Program-made: the position numbers and the translations under genes
The notes under the pieces: generated by a model
The model's input: only the letters and a program-made list of their open reading frames with translations
Database searches by the model: none
Told to the model about the DNA's origin: nothing
In this document: positions 1 to 9,758 of the stretch, one piece after another
Position numbering within the stretch: the stretch's first letter is position 1
Layout of the letters: every line of letters starts with the position of its first letter
Assembly (NCBI GenBank): GCA_023525975.1
Contig: CM042034.1
Span: 62,431,279 to 62,495,278, forward strand
Reading direction: 5' to 3'
DNA length: 64,000 nt
Source: Smallanthus sonchifolius
Taxonomy: Eukaryota; Streptophyta; Magnoliopsida; Asterales; Asteraceae

Positions 1-1830
1 TTATATCAATAGGTAGCTAACCTAATAACGTGTTACTAAAGCGTTTCGACACCGAAGCTGACCGTTTATGTCATGAACAATGGTAAACTGTTTAGGTCAA
101 TGTTACACCCGTTCGACTTCCTGTCGTGTTAGCGCGTCTAACGCGGGTGAGGCTTGTCAATGCTAGTAGTACTACTCAAGATTACCTCGCTATCCCATAT
201 ATTAAACAGTTCGATAAGTAAGGACTTACATGATATGTTTGTGCTTAGTACAGCAAGTGATATAAATGAAATGTAAGATCTAAATGTTTGTACCCATGTT
301 TTCTCCCCCAAGTTTAAACCATAAGAAAAGGGGCCGTGAAACTCACCTTAGAGTGCGTGCAGAAGAAAGCTAATTAAATCTGCTTGACTACTAACCGCCA
401 CCTATAAACATCGGTTTATAAGTGCGTGTTTGTGTAAGTTGACATGAACCCTAAGTATCCAAACAATCCCATTGTTTTAAGTGTTTTAGAAAAAACATTT
501 AATAGTTTGACCAAGTTTGACCCAGTTTGACTCGACGACCCGTTTAGTGATTTAATGTTTGATTTGAATACTAACACACATAGTACACATGTAATTCAAG
601 TTTCATGCTACACATGTCACAACTAACTTAGCATGGCAAGTTATGTCTACACAATGCATGTTCAACAAAGTTCTTACTTTTAACAATGTATGAACACAAA
701 GTTTGATTTCAATAGATTACATCATCTATTACATAATTGAATAACCCTAACACGTTTATACATACCTACTAATGCATGAATGATCATCACAACGTACACA
801 TTAGGTCTAGACATCAAGTTTCAATTTCTAAAAGTTTCCACTTTTAGTAAGTTAGGATCAATGCATGTGATTTATACCAAACAACACTCTTATAAGCTTT
901 ATTGCATTCATAATAACGTGCTAGTATCATTCCATAACATCATGCATGTAAAACAACTCACTTATAACAAACACTTTTCAATAAAGTTTCCTCTTTAGGA
1001 AAGTCTACGATTTCTAGCTTGTTAACAAGATTCAACGCACCAATTCAATTGCATACAACCCAACTAGTATAAATATAACCATAACAATCATCATAAACAT
1101 CTAGCATGCAATCCTACATTATCACATAATCAAAAAGTCTCTACTTTAGACAAGTTACAAATCATATGAAACTAGGGTTTTCTAAATATCAATATACTCA
1201 TCAAATAGTTGCAACAACATCAATCAAATAATCAATTCATCAACATTATTTCAAAAACTCATGTTTGGATGAACTAGGGTTTTAATCACAACTTTTATAA
1301 TCAAAAAGTAACGGAATTCGATGAAATAACTTACGTGTGAGTTTTAGAAACGCCTAGACTAGCTCGAATCCACTTCCAATTGCAAGATTGAAGATCAAAA
1401 GAGGTGTGTTTGGGTTGCTTGAAGCTCTCGGCTCAAGGGTGTGGGGTTTGGGATCGCGACGGCGTCAAAGGAGTGGGGTTAGGGTTTTTTATTTTTTTTT
1501 TATAAATTTTCTTTTATACACAAATGCATGCATGGGTTTTTAAGTTGGGTTATGGGCTTTCTAAAGGTCCATAGGCTATTATAAAACAATTAACACTAAT
1601 AATAATTAAATCCCATACCTATTATTTTTATAAAAACTCCAACTTCTATAAAAATAATTAACACAATCCGTATTTGATAAACATGCGCGATATCAAGAAA
1701 ATTCACATAATTCACGTAAAGTCACATAACAAGTAAAATCACATAATTTATATTAATTATAAATTATTAATTGTTTGAAATATTATTCTTGCTTCATCAC
1801 CAATGTTTCGGGTTAGACTCAAGTGTGATC
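1..1830 (-). mobile_element. LTR of a Tekay-like gypsy element, cut by window edge
   Basis: Read on the minus strand, this matches the leader part of the LTRs at 53962-56803 and 56893-60265. It has the palindrome AGTAGTACTACT (165-176), the GTTAGCGCG-type motif just before it, a CTCCCCCAAG stretch near 301-312, and a splice-donor-like GGTGAGTTTCACGGCCCC read on the minus strand around 331-349. No gag-pol is visible, so it may be a solo or partial LTR. The right boundary near 1830 is approximate: I saw no clear terminal CA or target duplication. The 780-998 open frame inside it is not a gene. Confidence 0.6.
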
Positions 1831-1879
1831 CGGTAATTCTACAAACTGCCGTTGTGTGTGAATTAACTAACACATTTAA

Positions 1880-2604
1880 TTAATCCTAATTAAATGCAAT
1901 GCACGTGCAATTAACTGAGATAACTGAGTTTGCATGAAAAATGTTTGAACTAACGATGTTTGTGTTAACAGAGTTAACTTGAATTTGCCGGATGTCACAA
2001 GCCTCCATGGTGTCTTCGTTGATTTCATCTTCTTTTGTTTCTTCTCCAACAATTTTTTCTGCAACCATCTCTTTTCCAATATTTTTTTCTACAACCAACT
2101 CTTCTCCTATCTTTTATGTTCCTCCAACAGGTTTTTCTCCAACCATCTCTTCTACAATCTCTTTTTCTCCTACAGTATCTTTTTCAACATTCTCGATGTT
2201 TCCAATTTCTATTTCAGGATTTCCTTCTTTGCTATCTTTTGATAACAAACGAAAGCTTGGTGGATCATTCTTGTTGACTGATTCTGATTTTTTCTTTTGA
2301 TTTTCAACTTCTTCAATCCTTTTTGTGGCTTGTTTTTCCAACTCAATTAACCGTGACATTGTGTCTTGACTTACTATAAGAGGCGTGTCCAATAAAACAG
2401 TATCTTTGCTCTGAATTCTTGGGGTTTATTTTGAAAATTCCTCAACTAGGATATATTTTTCCAGTAACAATTCTCATTCTCTTTGTTTTTCTATCACTAT
2501 ATTACTTGATGGATACTCTTTTCTTTCTTTCTCAAACAACATCTTCAATTTTTCTGCATGCTCTTCAACTTTTTTCAACTCATTTTCTATTCCCTCCATT
2601 CTAA
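1880..2604 (-). pseudogene. Coiled-coil, Glu/Lys-rich tail block
   Basis: Minus-strand frames from the ATG at 2604 (MEGIENELKKVEEHAEKLK) and from 2392 to 2114 encode heptad-like Glu/Lys/Leu-rich sequence, then repeats around VGEKEIVEEMVGEK. Stops lie between them near 2480 and 2435. No enzyme motif is present. It probably belongs to the same decayed gene as the DUF1985-like block upstream. The plus-strand open frames over this stretch are Phe/Ser-rich mirror images and are not counted. Confidence 0.4.
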
Positions 2605-2639
2605 CCTATTATATAATATTAATTGTTTATTATTATACA

Positions 2640-3150
2640 AATTCACAATATGCAAATACATAAAACTAGTACATAATTGTCTATACTACACAATGTAGAT
2701 TTAATATTACACAATGATATTATATACATTGTCTATAATACACATTGGATTTTGATCAGAGTGTATTACACAATCATGATAGACAATGATGCTGTTACAC
2801 AATGTATATAACATCATAGTGTATAATACACAATGTGTGTTATACACAATGATACTATTACACAATGATGTGTGTAATATATACACTGTTTATAATGCAC
2901 ATTGGATTCTGATCATAGTGTATTACACACTATGATGATACACATTGGATTTTGATCATAATGTGTTACATACTATGATGATACACAATCATGATAGACA
3001 ATGATACTATTACACATTGATTTTGTAATACACATTGATTGTGTAATACATATCATTGATTGTGTAATACAAATTGATTGTGTAATACACAATGTGTATA
3101 ATACACATTATGTATTACACACATTATTGTGTATTACACAATAATGTTCA
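2640..3150. repeat. Palindromic ACACAATG-type array, block 1
   Basis: Dense imperfect repeats built from TACACAATG and its complement CATTGTGTA, joined as units such as AATGTGTATAATACACATT. Because the unit alternates with its own complement, many overlapping hairpins are possible. It lies between two coding-like blocks of the DUF1985-type remnant. The same repeat returns at 4395-5034 and 7804-8190. Confidence 0.85.
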
Positions 3151-3181
3151 TTTATTTTTATGAATTATCTATGATCATATA

Positions 3182-3855
3182 AGGTATAATGTATTTACCA
3201 CAAGTAACATGATTGGTCTAGTAAAAAATTCTCCTTCTTTTCCTCCCCATCCTTCTATTGTTCTTCTAAGACATTCCAGAACATATTCACACTAGTCCAG
3301 CTTTTTAAAATCTGTGTTTGTTTTGAGCGATGTCAGAAATCGCAAGTTGACTATGTTGCTCTTCATTGTTTCACCAATTATAGACATTAATACAACCATG
3401 AAATTGAGCTTGAACATTCTCCCTGAGTCATCTGTTTTCTTCAAATACTCAACCAAGTCACTAACATAAATTTTCTTTTGCTTCTTTTGCATCTCATCAT
3501 CAAACTGACTTCTCCATTCTTCGACCACTAGATCATATGTTTTTGGTTTACTCATTTGAGTGACTTGTGTTTCACCATTTGGTATTCCAAATATTTCATT
3601 GATCAAAGAAGCTGTTAATTTGTACTTATTAGCTCCATCATTCAAAATATCTGTTGATGGATCATAATTTTGTAGCAGCCAATATCCCAAGGAAGTTGGC
3701 ATCGTATGCAACTTTAGTAACAAGGTTTTTCCAAAACCGATTTCTTCAATAACCTTTCTCTGAGATTTTGTTAAGTTATGAAGGAGATTGATGAGGTTTC
3801 CTGGTGCATATCTCAACAATAGCTTCTTGCCAGTAAAAGGAATATGCTTTTTCAT
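3182..3855 (-). pseudogene. DUF1985-like domain exon
   Basis: The 187-residue frame 3855-3292 has the pattern I associate with plant DUF1985 / plant-mobile-domain proteins: a segment reading IGFGKTLLLKLHTMPTSLGY (residues about 40-60), an NYDPST element, and a LTASLINEIFGIPNGE motif near residues 80-96. It ends at a TAG (3292-3294). The same frame continues open to about 3182 with ECLRRTIEGW and FFTRPIMLL, as in intact family members, so the TAG probably replaced a Trp codon. DNA binding or transposition roles are only inferred for this family. There is no protease domain here. Confidence 0.55.
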
Positions 3856-3893
3856 TGTTTCTGATGATGAAGTCTTCCTTTTCTTGCAATCTG

Positions 3894-3905
3894 TTATTTT
3901 TTTTC

Positions 3906-3938
<33 letters not shown>

Positions 3939-4109
3939 TGGTTCTTTTCTTTTCTTTCCAGAATCCACCTTTAGCTGAAGTCCTTCTTCCACCTTCTCTT
4001 TTCCTTTTCCCTTTTTAACTGATTCTAACCTTTTTCCACTACTCTTACCCTCATCTTCCTTTTCAAAAACTTTTTGTTTTTTTCCTTTAGATATATTTCT
4101 TATCAACAT
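3894..4109 (-). pseudogene. Basic N-terminal block with Gly-Gln repeats
   Basis: A 71-residue open frame begins at the ATG at 4109 and is dominated by Lys, Glu and Ser. It ends in five Gly-Gln pairs encoded by the hexanucleotide run at 3906-3938. It stops at a TAA just after an eight-A run (plus-strand T run 3897-3904). Moving one base in that run joins its frame to the next block, so a single indel in the homopolymer most simply explains the break. The composition suggests a disordered, possibly nuclear N-terminus. I assign it to the DUF1985-type gene because of order, strand and this frame relation. Confidence 0.5.
3906..3938 (+). repeat. Hexanucleotide microsatellite (ACCTTG)n
   Basis: About five and a half copies of ACCTTG. 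On the minus strand it encodes the Gly-Gln repeat at the end of the basic block. Confidence 0.85.
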
Positions 4110-4394
4110 ATCATCATCCTCACCTGCTTCTTTATTCTTTTTTATTTATGTTGCTTTTTTCCTTTGGAATGATCCTTCTCACCTACAATTCAAAGTAATA
4201 TATTACTTGTTACACACTAATAAAATGAAAGTTAATACAGTAATATTTTTGTACACTAACATTCACTGTCAGTTTCTTCATTTTCAATGATAATTAGGTA
4301 TGACTCATCATTAGTAAATCTGCTGAAACATTTCATTTTTATTCTTTCACTTTGTCTTTTTCGTGTTGTACCTATCTAAAAAATAATTGTTATT

Positions 4395-5034
4395 ATTTAA
4401 ACATAATGTGTATAATACATAATGATGTAATATACATTGTGTATAATACACATTGGATTATGATAATTGTGTATTACACAATCATGATAGAAAATGATAT
4501 AAAAATACACAATGTGTGTAATACACAATGGTGTTATATACATTGTGTAAAATACACATTGTATTATGATCATAGTGTATTATATATAATGTGTATAATA
4601 CATATTGTATTCTGATCATGATAGACAATGATACTATTACACAATGATTGTGTAATATATAATGATGATGTTTCACAATGTATATAACACCATCATAGTG
4701 TTTAATACACAATGTGTGTAATACAAAATGATGTTATATATATATTGTGTATAATACACATTCGATTTTGTTGTTATATACATTGTGTATAATACACATT
4801 GATTGTGTAATACACAATAATCAGAATTATACAATAAAATAAACAATAAATGTATATTACAATGATCCAGATGATTGTGTAATATAGAAATCAGGTGTGC
4901 TACATATTACACAATCACAATGTGTGTAATACACAATGAAGTTATATATATATATACATTGTGTATAATACACATTGTATTCTGATCATAGTGTAGTACA
5001 CATTGATCATAGTGTAATACACAATCATCAGAAT
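4395..5034. repeat. Palindromic ACACAATG-type array, block 2
   Basis: Same repeat as block 1, on the 5' side of the DUF1985-type remnant. A subunit starting GATTGTGTAATATAGAAATC (4873) recurs almost exactly at 7804, right after the solo LTR, which shows that blocks 2 and 3 were one array before the LTR inserted. Short open frames here are translations of the repeat. Confidence 0.85.
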
Positions 5035-5039
5035 GACTG

Positions 5040-5115
5040 TGTGACATCTGGAAATTTTTTTTCTTTATTTTAATTTTCGGGACGAAAATTCTTTCAACTA
5101 GGGGATGATGTGACA
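5040..5115 (+). repeat. Internal/LTR junction copy inside the LTR start
   Basis: Shortly after the terminal TGTGACA, the LTR carries GGGACGAAAATTCTTTCAAC, GGGGATGA and then a second TGTGACA (5109-5115). In the related internal region at 60266-60320 the same string stands just outside the LTR. The piece spanning the polypurine tract and LTR start has therefore been duplicated into the LTR. The same arrangement is at 60193-60265. Confidence 0.6.
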
Positions 5116-6302
5116 ATCCGAAATTTTTAGACTTATTTCGTTAGTATTCTCTGTTAAAACTTAACCCCGTTAACTCAAATCTCTAACCCCAAGGACCAAT
5201 TCTGTCATTTCCTGATCTCAAACTTCAGGGACTTATCCTGCTAAGTCCCTAAACCCTATTATGTTGACTCTGAAAAGTCAAAATCAAGGGTCTTAGTTCC
5301 TGGTTGACTTTTAAAAGTCAAACCGTATGTTTCTTGACCCAAATTCGCGAGTTATGACAAAAATTCGTTTGATTTCGTAACCGATTTGTACGTTGTAGCC
5401 GTTGTCAACCATCATTGAGCAGTTAACACCATCATTACGCAAGAATTAAATCGAATAATGGTTAATCAAGTCGTAACCGTCGAAACCGTCGCCCCCTTTA
5501 TCAAATTCGATGAATTCTTGTATTGTTTTCGCAAATCGAAGCATCTAAATTGCTTGCCTCTGGAGCATTTCCACACGTCAATTCCACTGTAGTTGAAGCC
5601 GGAGTCACCGGAGAACAAGCTTGCGCAAGTCGGACCTGTTTTACTCAGTCTACATCATTTCGAATCGCATTCTAGTAATTGCCTTCATGTTTACTTTCGT
5701 TTTTGTGCCTAGTAAAAAGCGCTATAACAATTAGGGCTTAATCTATAGAATTCCTTGCATACGAATTCTAGGGTTCTTGCTTAGTCGGATTTAGTCGAAC
5801 CCTATCCCCGACTCTGTTTAAATCAAATTAAATCGTATCAGTAGATTCGAAATCATTCGTTTAGCGATAACCCCATGTTAATTGAATCAACAAATATCGA
5901 ATTTTTCATAACCCAGATTCTAGGGTTTGTTCATATGGCAAATTGGGGGTTTTGATCCTAACACCTATCTTAATCAAATTAAACCGCAGGGTTGAATTCG
6001 CAACCCTCCGATTGTTAGAAGCCTTATGAATCCAGCACCTGTTAATATCCAATTTAATCAAATCGATTGCATGTTTTAAACTAGGGTTCGGCCCTTCAAT
6101 CTCTAATTGATCACTACAGAACTTGTTGTTTTTTAAATTGAAACCACCCACAGACTCGAAATGGACCGACTAGTAAAACCCCTATGACTTTTGGATCGAT
6201 CGTTATCGATTTTGTGTGTTTGGGATTGGGATCGATCGCAGCAAGGTATGGGGGAAGAGCTCGGGGGGTTTGATTGATAAAACCATTCCAGAATCATTCC
6301 AG

Positions 6303-6381
6303 TCGTGAATCCTTAGCGGGCTGTGATGGTTAAGTTGCTTGACTATTGGGGAGGAGACCCTGGTTCGAACCCTCCTCTCCT
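6303..6381 (+). promoter_or_regulatory. tRNA-like module (Pol III A/B boxes) in solo LTR
   Basis: A 79-nt segment with an A-box-like TTAGCGGGCTGTGATGG and TTAAG near its start and a B box GGTTCGAACCC at 6362-6372. Equivalent 79-nt segments occur at 55627-55705 and 58406-58484. The ends do not pair as an acceptor stem by eye, so this is a tRNA-derived or tRNA-like promoter module, not a working tRNA gene. Confidence 0.55.
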
Positions 6382-7242
6382 GTTTTCTTTTTAATTGAAT
6401 ATTTAGTTAACATTTTGGATTAAAAATCATTGCCTATATTGCTATATTAATACATTAATGTGTTTTAAACCGAAAAACCACCCGTAGGCTCGGGTTTAGT
6501 CTTGTATCTCGTGTTTGTTATTTAAATTCCGTTTATAAATAATATACTATATTATTTTCAACCCGATATCTCAATTAAAAATGAAATATTTATATATTAT
6601 TATCGTTTCGGTTATAAACTTCGTGTAACGTTTTAAACTAATAAATAATATAATTATTTTTGTTATTTACACTCGTTTTTATCCTCGAATAAAATAATAG
6701 TTTTATTATTTGTCACACAATTGTTTATTGTGATACTTTGCTAAATCTAAAAATAATAAACATATTATTTTCTTAGACCATTATTTAATAGCGAAAACAC
6801 TCGATATATTTATTATATATTATTATTTGTCATTCGTCGCAAATCTTAATTAGTTAATTTAAAAATCCTTTATTATCGTGGACACGTTCGTCTACTTATG
6901 GTCATTAGAGTGTTTCTTTTAGTACGTTCCTAATTCCGTGTCGTCGTCACATATCCCATTTTATCCCTAATAACTATGTTGTAATTCTAGGGCATCCGTA
7001 AGCCGTGTCGGGCTAACGCTTGAGATTTCAATCTCATACTTGTGTGATACTTCCTACACAAATCATATGAGTTTTCACGACCCCTTTTACTATTGTAACT
7101 TGGGGGAGAAAACATGTCTCAAACTAATTTTGGAATATTGTATTCATATGTTATCAATGTTAAAGCTAAGCGTAACACGTAATCACTGAAAGTCCTCAAC
7201 ACACATCAAACCGTTAATATGGATCTTAGCGAGGTAATGTTT

Positions 7243-7291
7243 AGTAGTACTACTGGGTTTGACAAATCCCACCCACGTTAGTCGCGCTAAC
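7243..7291 (+). promoter_or_regulatory. Conserved palindromes of the LTR leader
   Basis: AGTAGTACTACT (7243-7254) and GTTAGTCGCGCTAAC (7277-7291) are near-perfect palindromes. The first recurs at 165-176 and, on the minus strand, near 54532 and 57482. The second recurs near 19500 in an otherwise different LTR. They stand out as islands of conservation in diverged sequence. Role unknown. Confidence 0.45.
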
Positions 7292-7514
7292 TCGATTTGG
7301 AGGTCGAACGGGTGAAATGTTAGCCTACTCACATCGCCAGAGTTGATAGACCTGGCAGGAGGCAAATAAACAAACAGTCAGCTTCGGTTGCGGTCGCTTT
7401 AGTTAAACATGAAACGTAGGTTAGCTACCTATAGATACATACTGAATGTACAATATTCTGGTAAACGTTTATTTATATATTGAAACCTGTGAACTCTCCA
7501 ACCTCGTGTTGACA

Positions 7515-7537
7515 TATTTTCTTACATGTTTTCTCAG
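7515..7537 (+). promoter_or_regulatory. Splice-acceptor-like site in LTR
   Basis: A pyrimidine-rich run with TTTTCTTACATG and TTTTCTCAG ends at AG 7537, followed by GTTGCTAAG. The equivalent site is kept in the two minus-strand relatives (near 54250 and 57210). In this copy the matching donor near 7067 has lost its GT. Confidence 0.4.
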
Positions 7538-7803
7538 GTTGCTAAGTTAAGGCACAGGTGCACTTCAAGGACATCCATGGAGTCCTACTTTGATTTCTGA
7601 TTTAATATTACGTTTGGACTGGACTTTTAGGCGCGTTTGTTTTGCGCATTTACTTTCTTTTATGGCTTCCCCATTTACTCTGAATGTTATGATATTTTCA
7701 TTTGAGTCACATATAGTGTCGTTCAATGTAACTAATGATTGAGATCCTGGTTTGTCACTCCCCAAACGGTAAAACTCCGTTAGCTGAAATTGGGGGTGTG
7801 ATA

Positions 7804-8190
7804 GATTGTGTAATATAGAAATTAGGTGTGCTACATATTACACAATCATAATGATTATGTAATACACAATGATGCTGTTACACAATATAACATCACAGTA
7901 TTTTATAGTCAATGTGTGTAATACACAATGATGTTATATACATTGTGTATTACAGAAATTGGATTCTGTTGTTATATACATTGTATATATTACACACTGA
8001 TTGTGTAATACACATTGATCATAGTGTAATACACATTACACATTGATTGTGTAATACACATTAATTGTGATACACATTGATATTATTACACATTGATTGT
8101 AGTGTATTACACAATCATGATAGACAATGATACACATTGATTGTGTAATACACATTGATGGGCAAGAAATACACATTGATTGTGTATTAC
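7804..8190. repeat. Palindromic ACACAATG-type array, block 3
   Basis: Continuation of block 2 beyond the solo LTR. It runs to the start of the next LTR at 8191, so both gypsy insertions entered the same array. Confidence 0.85.
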
Positions 8191-8322
8191 TGTAACATCC
8201 CAAATAAATAAATAAATAATAAAAATGAGAAATAAAGATAACGGGTTCAAAATGAAATGAACGGACAAAGGTACGCGGGCCGAGTTAGCCGCGTAGTGGG
8301 CTTGGGGAGGGGAGGCCTCTCC

Positions 8323-8330
8323 TATAAATA
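8323..8330 (+). promoter_or_regulatory. LTR TATA box
   Basis: TATAAATA in a GC-richer setting (GGCCTCTCC upstream), about 130 bp into the LTR. It recurs in the 3' LTR near 15529 and in minus-strand LTRs at 24307-24316 and 31244-31253. Transcription should start about 30 bp downstream. Confidence 0.6.
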
Positions 8331-8691
8331 CCCCACACGCATACACATTTCTCGCATTTTCAACTTCTAGAGAGAGAAAACCGTAGAGAGAGAAAATGTC
8401 AGAATCACTCAAGATCGTACCAGCTCGTGTCTCCGGTGCTCGTGAAGATAACCTTCGAATCAGAATCTCGATTCAGGTAACAACTCGAGCTAGATTTGAG
8501 ATTTTAGCTTATGTTGGGTTTTCGGGTTTTAGGTAAAAAGGTAACGTTTTTACGGATGAAACTTGAAAATAAGCTTAGGTCTAGCATCTAGAAGGAAAAG
8601 CGAACGTTTTGAACATAGAAAGTTGGGATCTTGACATAATCAGATTCGCATGGAAGAACTTCGGATTTTTGGGGAAGAAGAAAGCCCGACA

Positions 8692-8886
8692 GGCGAACTT
8701 ATCAAGTTCTCCTGGAAAGGATTGGGGCGAACTTATCAAGTTCGCTTGGAGCATGAAGTAAGCGAACTTAATGGGGGGGGGGAGAACTTGGTTATGTTCG
8801 CCTGGTAAGTTCGCTCGGTCAAATCAAGCGAACTTAGGACAAGTTCGCCTAGACTATGGGCAGCGAACTTAGCCTTTAGTTCGCCT
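8692..8886 (+). repeat. Array of GCGAACTT/AAGTTCGC hairpins in LTR
   Basis: About six units at roughly 34-35-bp spacing (starts 8692, 8726, 8761, then 8827 and 8862). Each has the arm GCGAACTT, a short loop (ATC in the first two) and the arm AAGTTCGC. It lies 350-550 nt past the expected transcription start, so it would be in the RNA leader. The 3' LTR has the same array at about 15889-16095. It corresponds in place to the array at 23798-23952, which has other stem sequences. Confidence 0.75.
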
Positions 8887-9005
8887 AGATCAGAATAAGT
8901 AAAAGCGTGTAATTTAGATTAGGTCTGATGTATGTGTAATTAACCAATTCAAATCGTGTGTGCCGCTCGTTGGACCGTTGTTAGGACATAACGAGACAAT
9001 CTTAT

Positions 9006-9758
9006 CAGGTGAGTTCTAGAGCCCTACTTTTATTGTTTTGAACTATGTTTTGGGCTAGTGTGCATAGTTACACGATAATGTTTTATGAAATGATGTTTAC
9101 GAAAGGAAAGTTAAAATGTGTTTATGAAATGTGTTGCCAAATGTAGTTTATGAAATTTTTACAAATGAAACGCTATTTAATAAAACGTGCGAATGCTTTA
9201 ACTGAAAATAAGTAAAGTTTTTATGAAAGTCACGAAATAAATGAATCTGCCATGAGTTCCTTCGGGAGCTAAGGTATTGTATGCATGTATGGGCCTTACC
9301 TTTATAGGGGCCTTTGTGGCTGGCCAACGGTTGTACAAATGAGTGGAAAGGGCTGATGACGGTCACCAATGGGGGATTACCGGGATCCCTAATGAGGTAC
9401 TATTCTCTGCGAGGGAGTAGTACTTAAGGTGTGGTATGAGTTATCCTTTGGGACGCCGTGCTTGAAGGGAATTGACGGTTATGAATGGTTAATGTGGGTA
9501 CGTGTGCTCTATGGAGTACCTTACTCAAGGTCGGTGCATGTACTCTATGAAGTACCGTGCTGTAATGAGGAATTGACGGTTACGAAAAGGCGCAGATTCG
9601 GTTTATTGTTGACTTATGTTTAATGTTATGTTATTGCATGATTTACGTACGCTTTTATTAAATAAATGAATGAAATGTTTTTGGCAAATGGTTATGTGAA
9701 AGTTTTATGTAAAGCTAGAACTCACTAGCGTAGCTGACTTTTTAGTATGAACATTCAG
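9006..9758 (+). promoter_or_regulatory. Possible leader intron within the LTR
   Basis: A strong donor-like CAG|GTGAGTTCTAG begins at 9006 and an acceptor-like TAGTATGAACATTCAG ends at 9758. The donor module (GGTGAGTT then an AGAGCCCTAC-type stretch) is shared by other LTRs in the window. Splicing is inferred from motifs only. Confidence 0.35.

Larger units (their letters stand above)
1876..4180 (-). pseudogene. Remnant of a DUF1985/Ulp1-type transposon gene
   Basis: Three coding-like blocks lie in order on the minus strand: a basic lysine-rich block (4109-3894), a DUF1985-like block (3855-3182) and a glutamate/lysine-rich coiled-coil block (2604-1880). In plants this order is typical of proteins carried by Mutator-like elements that end in a C48 (Ulp1) cysteine protease domain. 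No protease domain is visible; the gene runs into the LTR at 1-1830, so its end is probably lost. An AT-rich palindromic repeat fills 2640-3150 between the second and third blocks and may be intronic. In-frame stops and one homopolymer frameshift make this a pseudogene. No terminal inverted repeats were found. Confidence 0.55.
5040..7803 (+). mobile_element. Solo LTR of a Tekay-like gypsy element
   Basis: It begins TGTGACA and ends TGTGATA, apparently decayed from TGTGACA. It is flanked by GACTG (5035-5039) and GATTG (7804-7808), a 5-bp target duplication with one transition. Both flanks are the palindromic array, so the LTR inserted there. It matches the minus-strand LTRs at 53962-56803 and 56893-60265. 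Inside are a tRNA-like module (6303-6381), the palindrome AGTAGTACTACT (7243-7254), a CGCGCTAAC motif (7277-7291) and a splice-acceptor-like CAG|G at 7537. No gag-pol remains, so LTR-LTR recombination is the likely origin. Confidence 0.8.

Noticed and set aside
1979..2300. Phe/Ser-rich plus-strand frames
   Set aside because: Mirror of the Glu/Lys-rich minus-strand coiled-coil block of the DUF1985-type remnant.
4352..5116. Open frames rich in His/Tyr/Cys/Ile
   Set aside because: They only translate the palindromic ACACAATG array; both strands and several frames are open for the same reason.
6303..6381. Functional tRNA gene
   Set aside because: B box is good but the ends do not pair as an acceptor stem and no proper anticodon arm is visible. 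Recorded as a tRNA-like module instead.
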